Assembly: GCA_900320235.1 (NCBI GenBank)
Contig: ONRO01000418.1
Coordinates: forward strand, 1 to 6,803
DNA from: an uncultured Eubacteriales bacterium
GTDB taxonomy: Bacteria; Bacillota; Clostridia; Oscillospirales; Acutalibacteraceae
Length of the DNA: 6,803 nt
Direction: 5' to 3'
In this document: positions 1 through 6,234 of the stretch, piece by piece
Numbering within the stretch: the stretch's first letter is position 1
How the letters are laid out: every line of letters starts with the position of its first letter
The notes under the pieces: generated by a model
What the model saw: only the letters and a program-made list of their open reading frames with translations
The model's database searches: none
What the model was told of the DNA's origin: nothing
Translations under genes and position numbers: made by a program

Positions 1-800
1 AGGCACAGCAGCAGCCGCAGCCTGAAGCAAGACCAAGAAAACAGTGGTCAACCGAGCCGCAGCAGAGTGCGCCGCAGGCACAGCAGCCAAGACAGCCTCG
101 TCAGACACCGCCGCCAAGACAGTGGAGTTCAACACCTGCACAGAACAGTTCAGGAAGAAGCTCGGGTTTTGATGAGGATTCATATGTAAATGATCTGAAA
201 AAGAGAATAGAATCCGATAAGTCCCTTTCTCAGCAGCAGGAAAAGCAGTTTACTGATTTCAGTCATGTTGAAAATTCACCGGGTGCACCGATGAAATTTG
301 ACGGTAAGGAAGTCAGAGGAACAAATGTTGCTGTTGTAACAGCTCCGAAGAGATCAAAGGGAATGATTGTTCCGATTATTATTGTTGCAGTTCTTGTTAT
401 CGCAATGGTTGCGATAGTATTGTTCATGTTAAAGGGCAATGGTGAGGAATCTTCCGGCGGAGAAACATCCGGCGCTTCAACAACAGCTTCCGATTCAGCA
501 CCGACAGCAGCCCAGAGCGGTGATATTGAGGTAAAATTCAAGAAGCCGGACTCTTGGGGCGACGAAATCAATATTTACATATACAGCGGCGGAACTGATA
601 TTAAGAAATGGCCGGGCGATCCGATGAACAAAGGCTCTGACGGTCTTTATACATTTACTATCCCTGGTGGAAAGCTTGAAAAACCACTTGTTATTTTCAA
701 CGACGGCAAGGGTCGTCAGTATCCGCTTCGTGATCAGGGGGGACTTGATGCTGTCAACGGCAAGACCTATGATATTGACAAGGATAAGCCCTCAACATAA
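1..800 (+). CDS. Membrane-anchored starch-binding (CBM26-like) protein, 5' end missing
   Basis: The reading frame is open from the left edge (first full codon at 3), giving 265 visible residues; the true start lies outside the window. Visible residues 1-60 are a low-complexity tract rich in Gln, Pro, Ala and Ser. A short charged linker follows (DLKKRIESDKSLSQQQ), then basic KRSKG and one strongly hydrophobic helix at about 121-143, then a Ser/Thr/Gly/Ala spacer. Residues 174-259 resemble a family 26 carbohydrate-binding module: KKPDSWGDEINIYIY, a WPGDPM motif, GLYTFTIP, and PLVIFNDGKGRQYP. CBM26 modules bind starch and maltooligosaccharides, usually through aromatic side chains. Basic residues before the helix suggest N-in/C-out topology, so the module should face outward. 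No catalytic domain is visible. I infer a surface starch-capture or sensing role. The family call is from memory of the motif pattern. Confidence 0.8.
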   Translation, partial: AQQQPQPEARPRKQWSTEPQQSAPQAQQPRQPRQTPPPRQWSSTPAQNSSGRSSGFDEDSYVNDLKKRIESDKSLSQQQEKQFTDFSHVENSPGAPMKFDGKEVRGTNVAVVTAPKRSKGMIVPIIIVAVLVIAMVAIVLFMLKGNGEESSGGETSGASTTASDSAPTAAQSGDIEVKFKKPDSWGDEINIYIYSGGTDIKKWPGDPMNKGSDGLYTFTIPGGKLEKPLVIFNDGKGRQYPLRDQGGLDAVNGKTYDIDKDKPST

Positions 801-827
801 TAACAGATAAACTGATAGTCATAATAT

Positions 828-861
828 ACAGGCGACAGCGTAATGGTTGTCGCCTGTTTTT
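828..861 (+). terminator. Intrinsic terminator after the CBM26 gene
   Basis: A perfect 10-bp stem (ACAGGCGACA at 828-837 with TGTCGCCTGT at 848-857) encloses a 10-nt loop and is followed by TTTTT (857-861). It lies 28 bp after the stop codon. The minus-strand spoVFB gene ends only 4 bp to the right. Read in that direction the stem is followed by a mixed TATATTAT tract, so it may also stop the convergent transcript, less efficiently. Confidence 0.9.
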
Positions 862-864
862 ATT

Positions 865-1437
865 TCAGCAAATAATCGGCTGAAGCTGGATCCCGTCAAG
901 AGCAGCCTGAACTGCCTGAGGAATAAGAGAAAAATCAGAAACAATAGAATTCGGCTTTTTAAGGGGATCATCCTGAGAAAACGGTACGAAGTAATAATAT
1001 CGTGTGTTCAGCAGTCTGCCGATATTCTGAGCAGCTGCTGCAAGAGCATCGTTTGTAGCAATAGAGATCAGAACAGGCTTTTTCTGACGCAGATGCGATT
1101 TGACAGCCATTGTGACCGGAGTGTCTGTTATCCCGGCGGAAAGCTTTGCAGCAGTATTGCCTGTACAGGGCGCAACAACCATAATATCAGTCATAGCTTT
1201 CGGACCGATAGGCTCACATTCCGCTATTGTTGAAAGTACTTTGTTGCCGCTTATCACCTCGGCTTTTCTGACGATATCCTCAGCTTTACCGAATCTGGTA
1301 TCGGTTTTGTACAGGTTTTCCGACATCACAGGTATTATCTGATATCCGAGATCCCTCAGTCTTTGCATCTGCTCAAATGCCCTGCTGACGGTACAAAAGG
1401 AGCCGCACATTGCAAAGCCGATACGGACTGCTTTCAT
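865..1437 (-). CDS. spoVFB: Dipicolinate synthase subunit B
   Basis: This 190-residue protein matches the flavoprotein-like subunit B of dipicolinate synthase (DpaB/SpoVFB), close to the roughly 200 residues usual for the family. Visible signatures are the N-terminal IGFAMCGSFCT (6-16), VVAPCTGNTAAKLS (87-100), the central TDTPVTMAVKSHLR (104-117), NIGRLLNTRYYYFVPFSQDDP (138-158) and KKPNSIVSDF (160-169). Together with subunit A it makes dipicolinic acid from a lysine-pathway intermediate in the mother cell; the product is loaded into the forespore with calcium and gives core dehydration and heat resistance. The start ATG overlaps the spoVFA stop (ATGA), and a strong GGAGGAGGAAGG lies just upstream inside spoVFA, so the two genes are translationally coupled. 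The family's usual glycine near NDAL is replaced by ALAAAAQNIG, which looks harmless. Confidence 0.95.
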   Translation of the reverse strand: MKAVRIGFAMCGSFCTVSRAFEQMQRLRDLGYQIIPVMSENLYKTDTRFGKAEDIVRKAEVISGNKVLSTIAECEPIGPKAMTDIMVVAPCTGNTAAKLSAGITDTPVTMAVKSHLRQKKPVLISIATNDALAAAAQNIGRLLNTRYYYFVPFSQDDPLKKPNSIVSDFSLIPQAVQAALDGIQLQPIIC

Positions 1438-2291
1438 ATTCCTTCCTCCTCCATAATGTTATATACTGCATTTTTAATGATTTTACCGGCTGTTTCCGGA
1501 GCAACCTTTCCCGGAAGCGACAGGGCATGATAAACGGGGATTTTCATTCTGTCAGCTGTTTCTCTGTCAACTCCTCCGGGAGAGGAAGCGAGATCTATAA
1601 TAACTGAATCAACAGCACAGGCTGCAAGACTTTTTCTGTCAAAAACAAGTGAAGGTACGGTATTGAAAATCAGCTGGAATTTTCCGCATAGCCTGTCTGT
1701 GCGTATTGCTTTCATCCCGGCAGCTTTGATGAATTCGAGGTCGCCGGGTTTTCTTGCACTTACAGTAACATCAGCTCCAAGCCCTTTGAGAAATGATGAC
1801 AGAACACGGCCGATCCTTCCGTATCCTGCAACAAGACAGCGACAGCTGCATATTGTGAAATCAGTTAAGCTCATTGCCAGCTCAATTGCTCCCTCGGCTG
1901 TGGGAACTGCATTTGCAGCAGCAAATTCCTCACGTTTGCCATAAAAGAAGCATTTCAGATCACGGAAGCATTCACCCGGCAGCCTGCCTTCAAGACCGCA
2001 GAAAACAGGTTTTTCCCTTCCGATGGAGGAAAGGAGGGTCTTTGCATTTACAGGTTTATCTGAATACGGTGCAAAAACATCGGTTCCGTCTTTTGATACG
2101 GGCAGGGGAAGTATTATTGCATCTGAATTGCTGAGAAGATCAGTGATATCAGAATTCTGGATTCCGAATGGCTCGCTGTATTTTTCAAAGCCGCTCAGCA
2201 TAACGGCATATCCGTCATCAAGAGCCGATCTTGCACAGTAAAGCTGCCGCATATCACCTCCGATCACACCAAGAGTTTTGATAGTTTTCAT
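1434..2291 (-). CDS. spoVFA: Dipicolinate synthase subunit A
   Basis: This 285-residue protein matches DpaA/SpoVFA. The N-terminal domain starts with LGVIGGDMRQLYCARSL-like sequence (GVIGGDMRQ at 8-16), the family's hallmark. A Rossmann dinucleotide-binding fold follows, with VAGYGRIGR (154-162) and the strand end VTVSARK (175-181). Later conserved blocks are LIFNTVPSLVFD (207-218), IIDLASSPGGVD (231-242) and ALSLPGKVAPETAG (256-269). It is the NAD(P)-dependent reductase half of dipicolinate synthase and acts with SpoVFB in the sporulating mother cell. The start is set by GGAGGAAA (2294-2301 region) 4-6 nt upstream of the ATG. It is first in a two-gene operon. In Bacillus the operon is controlled by sigma-K; a weak sigma-K-like match lies upstream here. 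The gene is intact, which argues that the host makes true endospores. Confidence 0.95.
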   Translation of the reverse strand: MKTIKTLGVIGGDMRQLYCARSALDDGYAVMLSGFEKYSEPFGIQNSDITDLLSNSDAIILPLPVSKDGTDVFAPYSDKPVNAKTLLSSIGREKPVFCGLEGRLPGECFRDLKCFFYGKREEFAAANAVPTAEGAIELAMSLTDFTICSCRCLVAGYGRIGRVLSSFLKGLGADVTVSARKPGDLEFIKAAGMKAIRTDRLCGKFQLIFNTVPSLVFDRKSLAACAVDSVIIDLASSPGGVDRETADRMKIPVYHALSLPGKVAPETAGKIIKNAVYNIMEEEGI

Positions 2292-2319
2292 AGTTTCCTC
2301 CAGAAAATGTATTTAAACC

Positions 2320-2413
2320 TTTCATTATGAAACAGATATTATCCGTACAAATGAGATGAGCTTTGCGCTTTGCAGGATAAGCATATCTGTTATATACCAG
2401 TTTATTTCATAAT
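2320..2413. repeat. Large imperfect dyad between spoVFA and the azl region
   Basis: AACAGATATTATCC (2331-2344) pairs with GGATAA-GCA-TATCTGTT (2375-2391), giving 14 matched bases with a 3-nt bulge around a 30-nt centre. The centre contains two adjacent GCTTTGC copies (about 2360-2373). Outside these arms the same word TTTCATAAT appears in opposite orientation (minus strand 2332-2324, plus strand 2405-2413), extending the symmetry. The left end is itself a palindrome, TTTCAT-T-ATGAAA (2320-2332), and overlaps the candidate spoVFA -10 box. It could be a regulator-binding region for the divergent units or an RNA fold; no known element is recognised. Confidence 0.55.
2321..2346 (-). promoter_or_regulatory. 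Candidate sigma-K-like promoter for spoVFA
   Basis: On the minus strand an AC (2346-2345) sits 15 nt before CATAATGAA (2329-2321), compared with the sigma-K pattern AC-N16/17-CATANNNTA. The first four -10 bases match and the terminal TA is only half matched. Initiation a few bases downstream would give a leader of roughly 20-25 nt before the spoVFA ribosome-binding site. The call rests mostly on the known sigma-K control of spoVF in Bacillus and is weak on sequence alone. Confidence 0.3.
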
Positions 2414-2444
2414 ATGATAAACCATCATTCTATGTTCGTTTTAT

Positions 2445-2607
2445 GGAGGAACAAAAATGATGTTTCTTCATAGGAACTGAATTCCTGACAGTATCTGATG
2501 TAAACAGAGCAATGTACTGCAAAAAGTTTTATCTGCCGTATTGCGACAGAGATATTAATGTGTTAGAATATGATATGTGCTGCCCGGCAGTACATATTGT
2601 TTTGTAG
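2445..2607 (+). pseudogene. Short upstream frame with strong RBS, apparently frameshifted
   Basis: GGAGGA (2445-2450) stands 6 nt before ATG ATG (2457-2462), an ideal initiation site, but that frame stops at 2478-2480 after seven codons (MMFLHRN). Skipping one T in the T-run at 2463-2465 gives a frame open to TAG at 2605-2607: about 49 codons reading MMFFIGTEFLTVSD, then VNRAMYCKKFYLPYCD and onward. Its codon use looks like that of the neighbours. It ends within the azlC ribosome-binding site, just as an upstream operon gene would. The product is not recognised; the VSDVNRAMYCKKFYL stretch loosely recalls the start of Cas4/RecB-type nucleases, but 49 residues cannot support that. Options are a decayed gene, a leader peptide or chance. 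Confidence 0.3.
2541..2569 (+). promoter_or_regulatory. Candidate sigma-A promoter for azlCD
   Basis: TTGCGA (2541-2546) is separated by 17 nt from TAGAAT (2564-2569), which is preceded by TGT, an extended -10 (TGN). Matches to consensus are 4/6 and 5/6. Initiation near 2576 would give a leader of about 43 nt. The promoter lies inside the putative frameshifted frame, so if it is the main promoter that frame is not translated from the same message. Confidence 0.45.
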
Positions 2608-2618
2608 AAGGTGAAATG

Positions 2619-3326
2619 ATGAAATCGGATTTTTTAAAGGGGACAGCTGACGGCGTCCCGATAGCACTCGGTTATCTTTCTGTTTCCTTCGGCTTCGGAA
2701 TCATGGCTGCAGGCTCAGGTCTGAGCGTTTTTGAAGCATTTATGATCTCACTTACTAACCTGACCTCAGCAGGTCAGGCTCAGGGTGTCAGCATTATTTC
2801 GGCAGGCGGAACTCTTCTGGAAATGGCAGTTGTACAGTTTATAATAAATATCCGATATGCACTCATGGCAATATCTTTGTCACAAAAGCTTGATGAAAGC
2901 TTTACCCTCCCGAAAAGACTGCTTGCTGCATATGGAATAACTGATGAGATATTTGCTGTATGTTCTGCTTCAAAGGGTAATCTGAAACCAATGTATATGT
3001 ACGGTGTGATACTTATATCAACTGTCGGATGGGTTCTCGGTACATTTCTCGGTGCTGCTGCAGGAGAAATACTGCCGCCCTCAGTTACTGCTGCTCTTGG
3101 TATCGTTCTGTATGGTATGTTCATCGCCATTATTATCCCGCCTTCAAGAAAAGAAAAAAGCGTTTTGTTTGTCGTCCTCACTGCAGCAGCTCTGAGCTGT
3201 ATCTGCAGGTATTTTATACCGACAATTTCAGGAGGTTTTGCGGTTATTCTCTGCGCGTTGATCTCCTCTCTTCTCGGTGCGATTATTTTTCCGAAAAAAC
3301 AAGACAAGGAGGATAATGATAAATGA
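2619..3326 (+). CDS. azlC: AzlC-family branched-chain amino acid exporter, large subunit
   Basis: This 235-residue, very hydrophobic protein matches AzlC (the BrnF/YgaZ-like subunit). It opens with the family pattern FLKGTADGVPIALGYLSVSFGFGIMA (5-30), followed by the LTSAGQAQGVSII segment (48-60), where most relatives have a small-residue Gly-Ala-Gln motif, and the FIINIRYALMAISL segment (74-87). Several further membrane segments lie at about 125-150, 156-175, 180-200 and 205-225, and the tail is charged (PKKQDKEDNDK). AzlC with AzlD exports leucine, isoleucine, valine or analogues such as azaleucine. Two adjacent ATGs occur (2616, 2619); AGAAGGTG at 2606-2613 leaves 5 nt before the second, so I start there. 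A GTG at 2577 would add 14 residues without a good ribosome-binding site and before the family's conserved start. The gene overlaps azlD by 4 bp. Confidence 0.92.
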   Translation: MKSDFLKGTADGVPIALGYLSVSFGFGIMAAGSGLSVFEAFMISLTNLTSAGQAQGVSIISAGGTLLEMAVVQFIINIRYALMAISLSQKLDESFTLPKRLLAAYGITDEIFAVCSASKGNLKPMYMYGVILISTVGWVLGTFLGAAAGEILPPSVTAALGIVLYGMFIAIIIPPSRKEKSVLFVVLTAAALSCICRYFIPTISGGFAVILCALISSLLGAIIFPKKQDKEDNDK

Positions 3327-3622
3327 GTGTGTGGATCTATATAGCTGTAATGGCGCTTGTTACATATCTTATCAGAGTCATACCTTTTGCACTGTTCAGA
3401 AAAAAGATAAAATCCCGTCTTTTGCAAAGCTTCCTGTACTATGTCCCATATGCTGTTCTAAGTGCAATGACAATACCGGCGATTTTTTACAGCACAGGAA
3501 ATATGACGACAGCGCTTGTCGGCACAGCAGTTGCTCTTGCTCTTGCTTATTTTGATCTCCCTCTTATCGTTGTAGCGCTTGCAGCATCTGCTTCGGCTTT
3601 TTTGTGCGGTCTTTTTGTCTGA
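3323..3622 (+). CDS. azlD: AzlD-family branched-chain amino acid exporter, small subunit
   Basis: This 99-residue integral membrane protein has the size and pattern of AzlD/YgaH, the small partner of AzlC. The N-terminal helix contains IAVMALVTYLIRVIPFALF (7-25), with the family's Thr/Tyr-Ile/Leu-x-Arg-x-x-Pro core. A basic loop (RKKIKSR, 26-32) follows, then FLYYVPYAVLSAMTIPAIFY (37-56), with its conserved Tyr-x-Pro, and two C-terminal helices (about 62-79 and 80-97). The start overlaps the azlC stop (ATGA) and AAGGAGG (3306-3312) lies 10 nt upstream, so azlC and azlD are co-transcribed and translationally coupled. Partner and function follow from the family; the exact amino acid exported cannot be read from the sequence. 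Confidence 0.92.
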   Translation: MSVWIYIAVMALVTYLIRVIPFALFRKKIKSRLLQSFLYYVPYAVLSAMTIPAIFYSTGNMTTALVGTAVALALAYFDLPLIVVALAASASAFLCGLFV

Positions 3623-3652
3623 AAAATTCTATAAACTGAATATTATGTTTTT

Positions 3653-3683
3653 GCGGCACAGACTGAACCTGTGCTGCTTTTTT
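3653..3683 (+). terminator. Intrinsic terminator after azlD
   Basis: GCGGCACAG (3653-3661) pairs with CTGTGCTGC (3669-3677), 9 bp including one G-U, around a 7-nt loop, followed by TTTTTT (3678-3683). It lies 30 bp past the azlD stop and should isolate azlCD from the GH13 gene. Confidence 0.9.
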
Positions 3684-3799
3684 ATCTGGAAAAAGAAACC
3701 AGCAAATCTTTTTAAATATCAGAAAAATAAAAGAAAAAATCCGATTTCACGAAATAATTCCAAAAAGCCAAATTATTTTACATTTTACACAAAAAACGC
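3684..3799. other. AT-rich intergenic stretch without recognisable gene
   Basis: About 115 bp of A-rich sequence between the azlD terminator and the GH13 promoter. No ribosome-binding site with a plausible frame, no convincing hairpin and no good CcpA cre site were found; the best cre-like CG centre, near 3796-3799, misses the flanking TG and CA positions. The A-tracts could act as an upstream promoter element. Confidence 0.5.
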
Positions 3800-3827
3800 T
3801 TGAAAAATTCTGAAAATGTAGTATAAT
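3800..3827 (+). promoter_or_regulatory. Sigma-A promoter for the GH13 gene
   Basis: TTGAAA (3800-3805) and a perfect TATAAT (3822-3827) are separated by 16 nt, with A-rich DNA upstream. Initiation near 3834 gives a leader of about 190 nt before the ATG at 4027, unusually long for a single enzyme gene. Confidence 0.8.
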
Positions 3828-3833
3828 AGTAAA

Positions 3834-4026
3834 TGTTCCGCTGCTAGTTAAGATCAGTTCCCGGTTTTAATGAATAATATCAGGCAGTAAATAGTATTGA
3901 TAAAAAGAACTCACGATCATGGGTGAGCGTCTGAGATTATAGTCAGATGGGAACGAGGCAGAATCATACAGCGCAGAATTGACACCGGAAGCAAGCCGGA
4001 TATTAAAATAAGGAAGGAAGATTATA
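3834..4026 (+). ncRNA. Structured 5' leader RNA of the GH13 gene, class unknown
   Basis: The leader contains no plausible gene but several nested pairings. GTTCCC (3857-3862) pairs with GGGAAC (3949-3954). Inside are TATCAG/TTGATA (3878-3883 with 3897-3902), CTCAC/GTGAG (3910-3914 with 3923-3927, 8-nt loop) and GTCTGA/TCAGAT (3929-3934 with 3943-3948, 8-nt loop). The last helix abuts the closing stem with no unpaired base, so a compact multibranch fold is possible. Further on, CCGG pairs with CCGG (3985-3988 with 3996-3999), about 12 nt before the ribosome-binding site. No T-stretch terminator is seen, so any regulation would more likely act on translation or stability. I recognise no known riboswitch class. 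Confidence 0.45.
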
Positions 4027-5340
4027 ATGAGCAATTGGGGATATGAGGCAGTATTCTATCAGATATATCCGCTCGGACTTTGCGGCGCTCCGTTTGAAAA
4101 TGATGGTGTACAGGAGCATCGTATACTGAAGGTACTTGACTGGGCAGAGCATATTGCAGAGCTTGGCTGCAATGCTGTATATTTCTCACCTGTTTTTGAA
4201 TCCGATACACACGGATACAATACAAGAGATTACTGCAAGATAGACTGCAGACTGGGAACAAATGAGGATTTCAAAGCAGTCTGTGACAAGCTTCACGAAA
4301 ACGGGATCAAGGTTGTTCTTGATGGTGTATTCAATCATGTCGGCAGAGGTTTTCCGCAGTTCCGTGATGTCTGCGAGAAAAAATGGGATTCGCCGTATAA
4401 AGACTGGTTCCACATAAATTTTGACGGCAACAGCAGTTATAATGACGGTCTGTGGTATGAAGGCTGGGAGGGTCATTATGACCTGGTAAAGCTCAATCTG
4501 CGCAATCCGGCGGTTGTAGATCATATTCTTGACGCTGTAAAATTCTGGATTGAATATTTCGGGATTGACGGAATACGTCTTGATGTAGCATATTGTCTTG
4601 ATTTTGATTTTCTCAAGCGTCTGAGAAGTTTCACGACAGGTCTGAAGGAGGATTTCTTCCTGATCGGCGAGCTTCTCCACGGAGATTACTCACGCTGGGT
4701 AAATGATGAGATGCTTCATTCAGCTACAAACTATGAATGTTACAAGGGGCTTTTCTCAAGTTTCAATTCAATGAATATGTTTGAGATCTGCCACTCACTG
4801 AAGAATCGTTTCGGACCGGAGCAGTGGTGTCAGTACAGAGGAATGCATCTGCTTTGTTTCGCAGACAATCATGATGTAACAAGAATTGCGAGCATACTAT
4901 CAAATCCCGCACATCTTCCGCTTGTATATACAATGCTTTTCGGAATGCCGGGAATTCCGTGTGTATACTACGGAAGCGAATGGGGAGCAAAGGCTGACAA
5001 AAAAGACGGCGACCCCGCACTTCGTCCGGCATTTGACGCACCGGAGAGCAACTGGCTGACCGAGCACATTCAGCGTCTTGCAAAGGCACATCGCGAATGC
5101 AAGGCACTTTGCTACGGCGATCTTAAAATACCTGTGCTCACGAACAAGCAATGTATCATACAGCGTGATTTTGACGGTGAAAGAGTATTTGTTGCGATCA
5201 ATGCTGACGATCAGCCATATACAGCACATTTTGATGCAGGTTATGGTCTTGCTGATGATTTTGTTACAGGAACGACACATGATTTCGGCGGAGGAAGCTA
5301 CATGGAGCCGATGAGCAGTCACATCTGGCGCTGCAAATGA
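4027..5340 (+). CDS. Intracellular alpha-amylase-family (GH13) glycoside hydrolase
   Basis: This 437-residue protein has all the GH13 catalytic barrel motifs: the opening YQIYPLGLCGAP (11-22), LGCNAVYFSPVFES (46-59), region I DGVFNHVG (99-106), region II GIRLDVA (182-188) with nucleophile Asp186, region III GELLHG (214-219) with acid/base Glu215, and region IV DNHDVTRI (280-287) with the transition-state Asp283. YYGSEWG (314-320) and a short C-terminal beta domain ending at SHIWRCK follow. There is no signal peptide, membrane segment or carbohydrate-binding module, so it should act in the cytoplasm on imported maltodextrins or related alpha-glucans. The type resembles clostridial maltodextrin glucosidase/neopullulanase-like enzymes; substrate and cleavage mode cannot be decided from sequence. 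GGAAGG (about 4012-4017) supports the ATG at 4027. It is a monocistronic unit with its own promoter, long leader and terminator. Confidence 0.93.
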   Translation: MSNWGYEAVFYQIYPLGLCGAPFENDGVQEHRILKVLDWAEHIAELGCNAVYFSPVFESDTHGYNTRDYCKIDCRLGTNEDFKAVCDKLHENGIKVVLDGVFNHVGRGFPQFRDVCEKKWDSPYKDWFHINFDGNSSYNDGLWYEGWEGHYDLVKLNLRNPAVVDHILDAVKFWIEYFGIDGIRLDVAYCLDFDFLKRLRSFTTGLKEDFFLIGELLHGDYSRWVNDEMLHSATNYECYKGLFSSFNSMNMFEICHSLKNRFGPEQWCQYRGMHLLCFADNHDVTRIASILSNPAHLPLVYTMLFGMPGIPCVYYGSEWGAKADKKDGDPALRPAFDAPESNWLTEHIQRLAKAHRECKALCYGDLKIPVLTNKQCIIQRDFDGERVFVAINADDQPYTAHFDAGYGLADDFVTGTTHDFGGGSYMEPMSSHIWRCK

Positions 5341-5366
5341 TCCGGCCAAAAAATGACAAATAAAAA

Positions 5367-5403
5367 GGCAGTCCCACAAAAAACGTGGGGCTGCCATATT
5401 TTT
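5367..5403. terminator. Bidirectional terminator between the GH13 and xre genes
   Basis: GGCAGTCCCAC (5367-5377) and GTGGGGCTGCC (5385-5395) form an 11-bp stem with one G-U pair and a 7-nt A-rich loop. The plus strand continues to TTTTT (5399-5403). The left flank AAATAAAAA (5358-5366) becomes a U-rich tract on the minus strand, so the hairpin can end both the GH13 message and the convergent xre message. Confidence 0.9.
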
Positions 5404-5415
5404 ATGTATTTCTGT

Positions 5416-5613
5416 TTATTCATCCTCCCAGAACAGATCGTCCAGTTTTTTTCCGAGTGTTTTGCAAATCGCAATACAGAGCTTTATAGTAGGATTATAT
5501 GTACCTTTTTCGATAGCATTGATCGTCTGACGGCTAACGCCGATCTTATCGGCAAGCTGCTGCTGAGAAAGATCCACTGCAGCACGGGCACTTTTTAATT
5601 TAAGATTTTTCAT
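5416..5613 (-). CDS. Small Xre/Cro-type helix-turn-helix regulator
   Basis: This 65-residue protein is almost entirely one HTH_3 domain: LKSARAAVDLSQQQLADKIGVSRQTINAIEKGTYNPTIKLC spans residues 6-46, with the recognition helix in VSRQTINAIEKG (26-37), followed by IAICKTLGKKLDDLFWEDE. This is the compact YozG/YvaO-like form common in Firmicutes, with no ligand or protease domain. Its ATG is 2 nt after the stop of the upstream membrane protein gene and only a weak AGGT-like site precedes it, so it is probably translated by coupling. Such regulators commonly repress their own operon by binding a short palindrome; a TTGACA-AAA-TGTCAA palindrome overlaps the promoter of this unit. That link is inference. 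Confidence 0.9.
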   Translation of the reverse strand: MKNLKLKSARAAVDLSQQQLADKIGVSRQTINAIEKGTYNPTIKLCIAICKTLGKKLDDLFWEDE

Positions 5614-5615
5614 TT

Positions 5616-6116
5616 TTACTTCGTGACCTTTCTGTCTGAAACAGTTTTTACCAAAGAAATAATACCAATTACAAAAAATGAAGCAGAAAAAGCTATTTTG
5701 AGAGCAAGAGGGGATAATCCATCACTCGACCACAAGGCTTCACCTCTTCCGGCATCGATCAATACACTTAAAGTGCTCAGTACCGCTGTGGACAGATGAT
5801 AAGTGATAAAATTCCATTTCCTTTTTTTCGTTGAGATGAAATATGCATCCATAATAATACAGTATGCAGAAAAAAACGTGATCGAGATCAGAGCACCGAG
5901 GAACATCTGTATGGGCAGATCAGCCCATACTATATCTAAGCAGTTGATTATTCCGCAGCCGAAGCAATAGGTAATAAGTGTGATAAAAGCTGCTTTAAAA
6001 GCCGTGTTTCTTGCAAGCAGCTGACGTTCGTCGTATTTTTTTTCGTTAATAACAATAAAACTGACAGGAATTATCCACATTATGGCATATGCGACAGCAA
6101 AAATCGGATTTTTCAT
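5616..6116 (-). CDS. Multi-spanning membrane protein partnered with an Xre regulator
   Basis: I do not recognise this 166-residue protein as a named family with certainty. About five hydrophobic segments can be seen: 5-23, 38-61, 68-94, 102-122 and 138-158. After the first comes the soluble motif NEKKYDERQLLARN (24-37); Asp-Glu-Arg-Gln is typical of small membrane proteins encoded beside compact Xre regulators in Firmicutes. A KKRK cluster (97-100) suggests a cytoplasmic loop. The C-terminus is basic (DRKVTK). AAGGAGGT (6123-6130) lies 6 nt before the ATG, a full-strength site. It is the first gene of a two-gene operon with the regulator, under a consensus promoter. Members of such pairs have been proposed to sense envelope stress or to be regulated membrane proteins, but nothing here decides that. 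Confidence 0.75.
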   Translation of the reverse strand: MKNPIFAVAYAIMWIIPVSFIVINEKKYDERQLLARNTAFKAAFITLITYCFGCGIINCLDIVWADLPIQMFLGALISITFFSAYCIIMDAYFISTKKRKWNFITYHLSTAVLSTLSVLIDAGRGEALWSSDGLSPLALKIAFSASFFVIGIISLVKTVSDRKVTK

Positions 6117-6234
6117 TAAAAGACCTCCTTAAAAAGTGAAAGCAAAAATAAGATATGATTTGCAGATCTGACGATAAAAATCATGTTTTTCAAACAGTGG
6201 TTAATTCTGTTCTGGTGTTGGATTGTTGTATATT

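Noticed and set aside
1..160. CAG/CCG-rich repetitive start as a possible repeat array
   Set aside because: The repetition is explained by the Gln/Pro codons of the open reading frame and has no fixed repeat unit or spacer.
847..1233. Long open frames on the plus strand opposite spoVFA and spoVFB
   Set aside because: They are antisense shadows of clearly conserved genes and lack ribosome-binding sites.
2577..2618. GTG at 2577 as a longer azlC start
   Set aside because: It has no ribosome-binding site, and the family's conserved N-terminus begins at the ATG at 2619, which has one.
2939..2985. CTGATGA inside azlC as a hammerhead ribozyme core
   Set aside because: There is no properly placed GAAA strand or enclosing stems, and it lies within conserved coding sequence.
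3929..3954. CTGAGATTATA in the GH13 leader recalls the TPP riboswitch core
   Set aside because: The second conserved TPP block (CCTGATCTGG-like arm followed by GCGTAGGGA) is missing and the fold found here is different.
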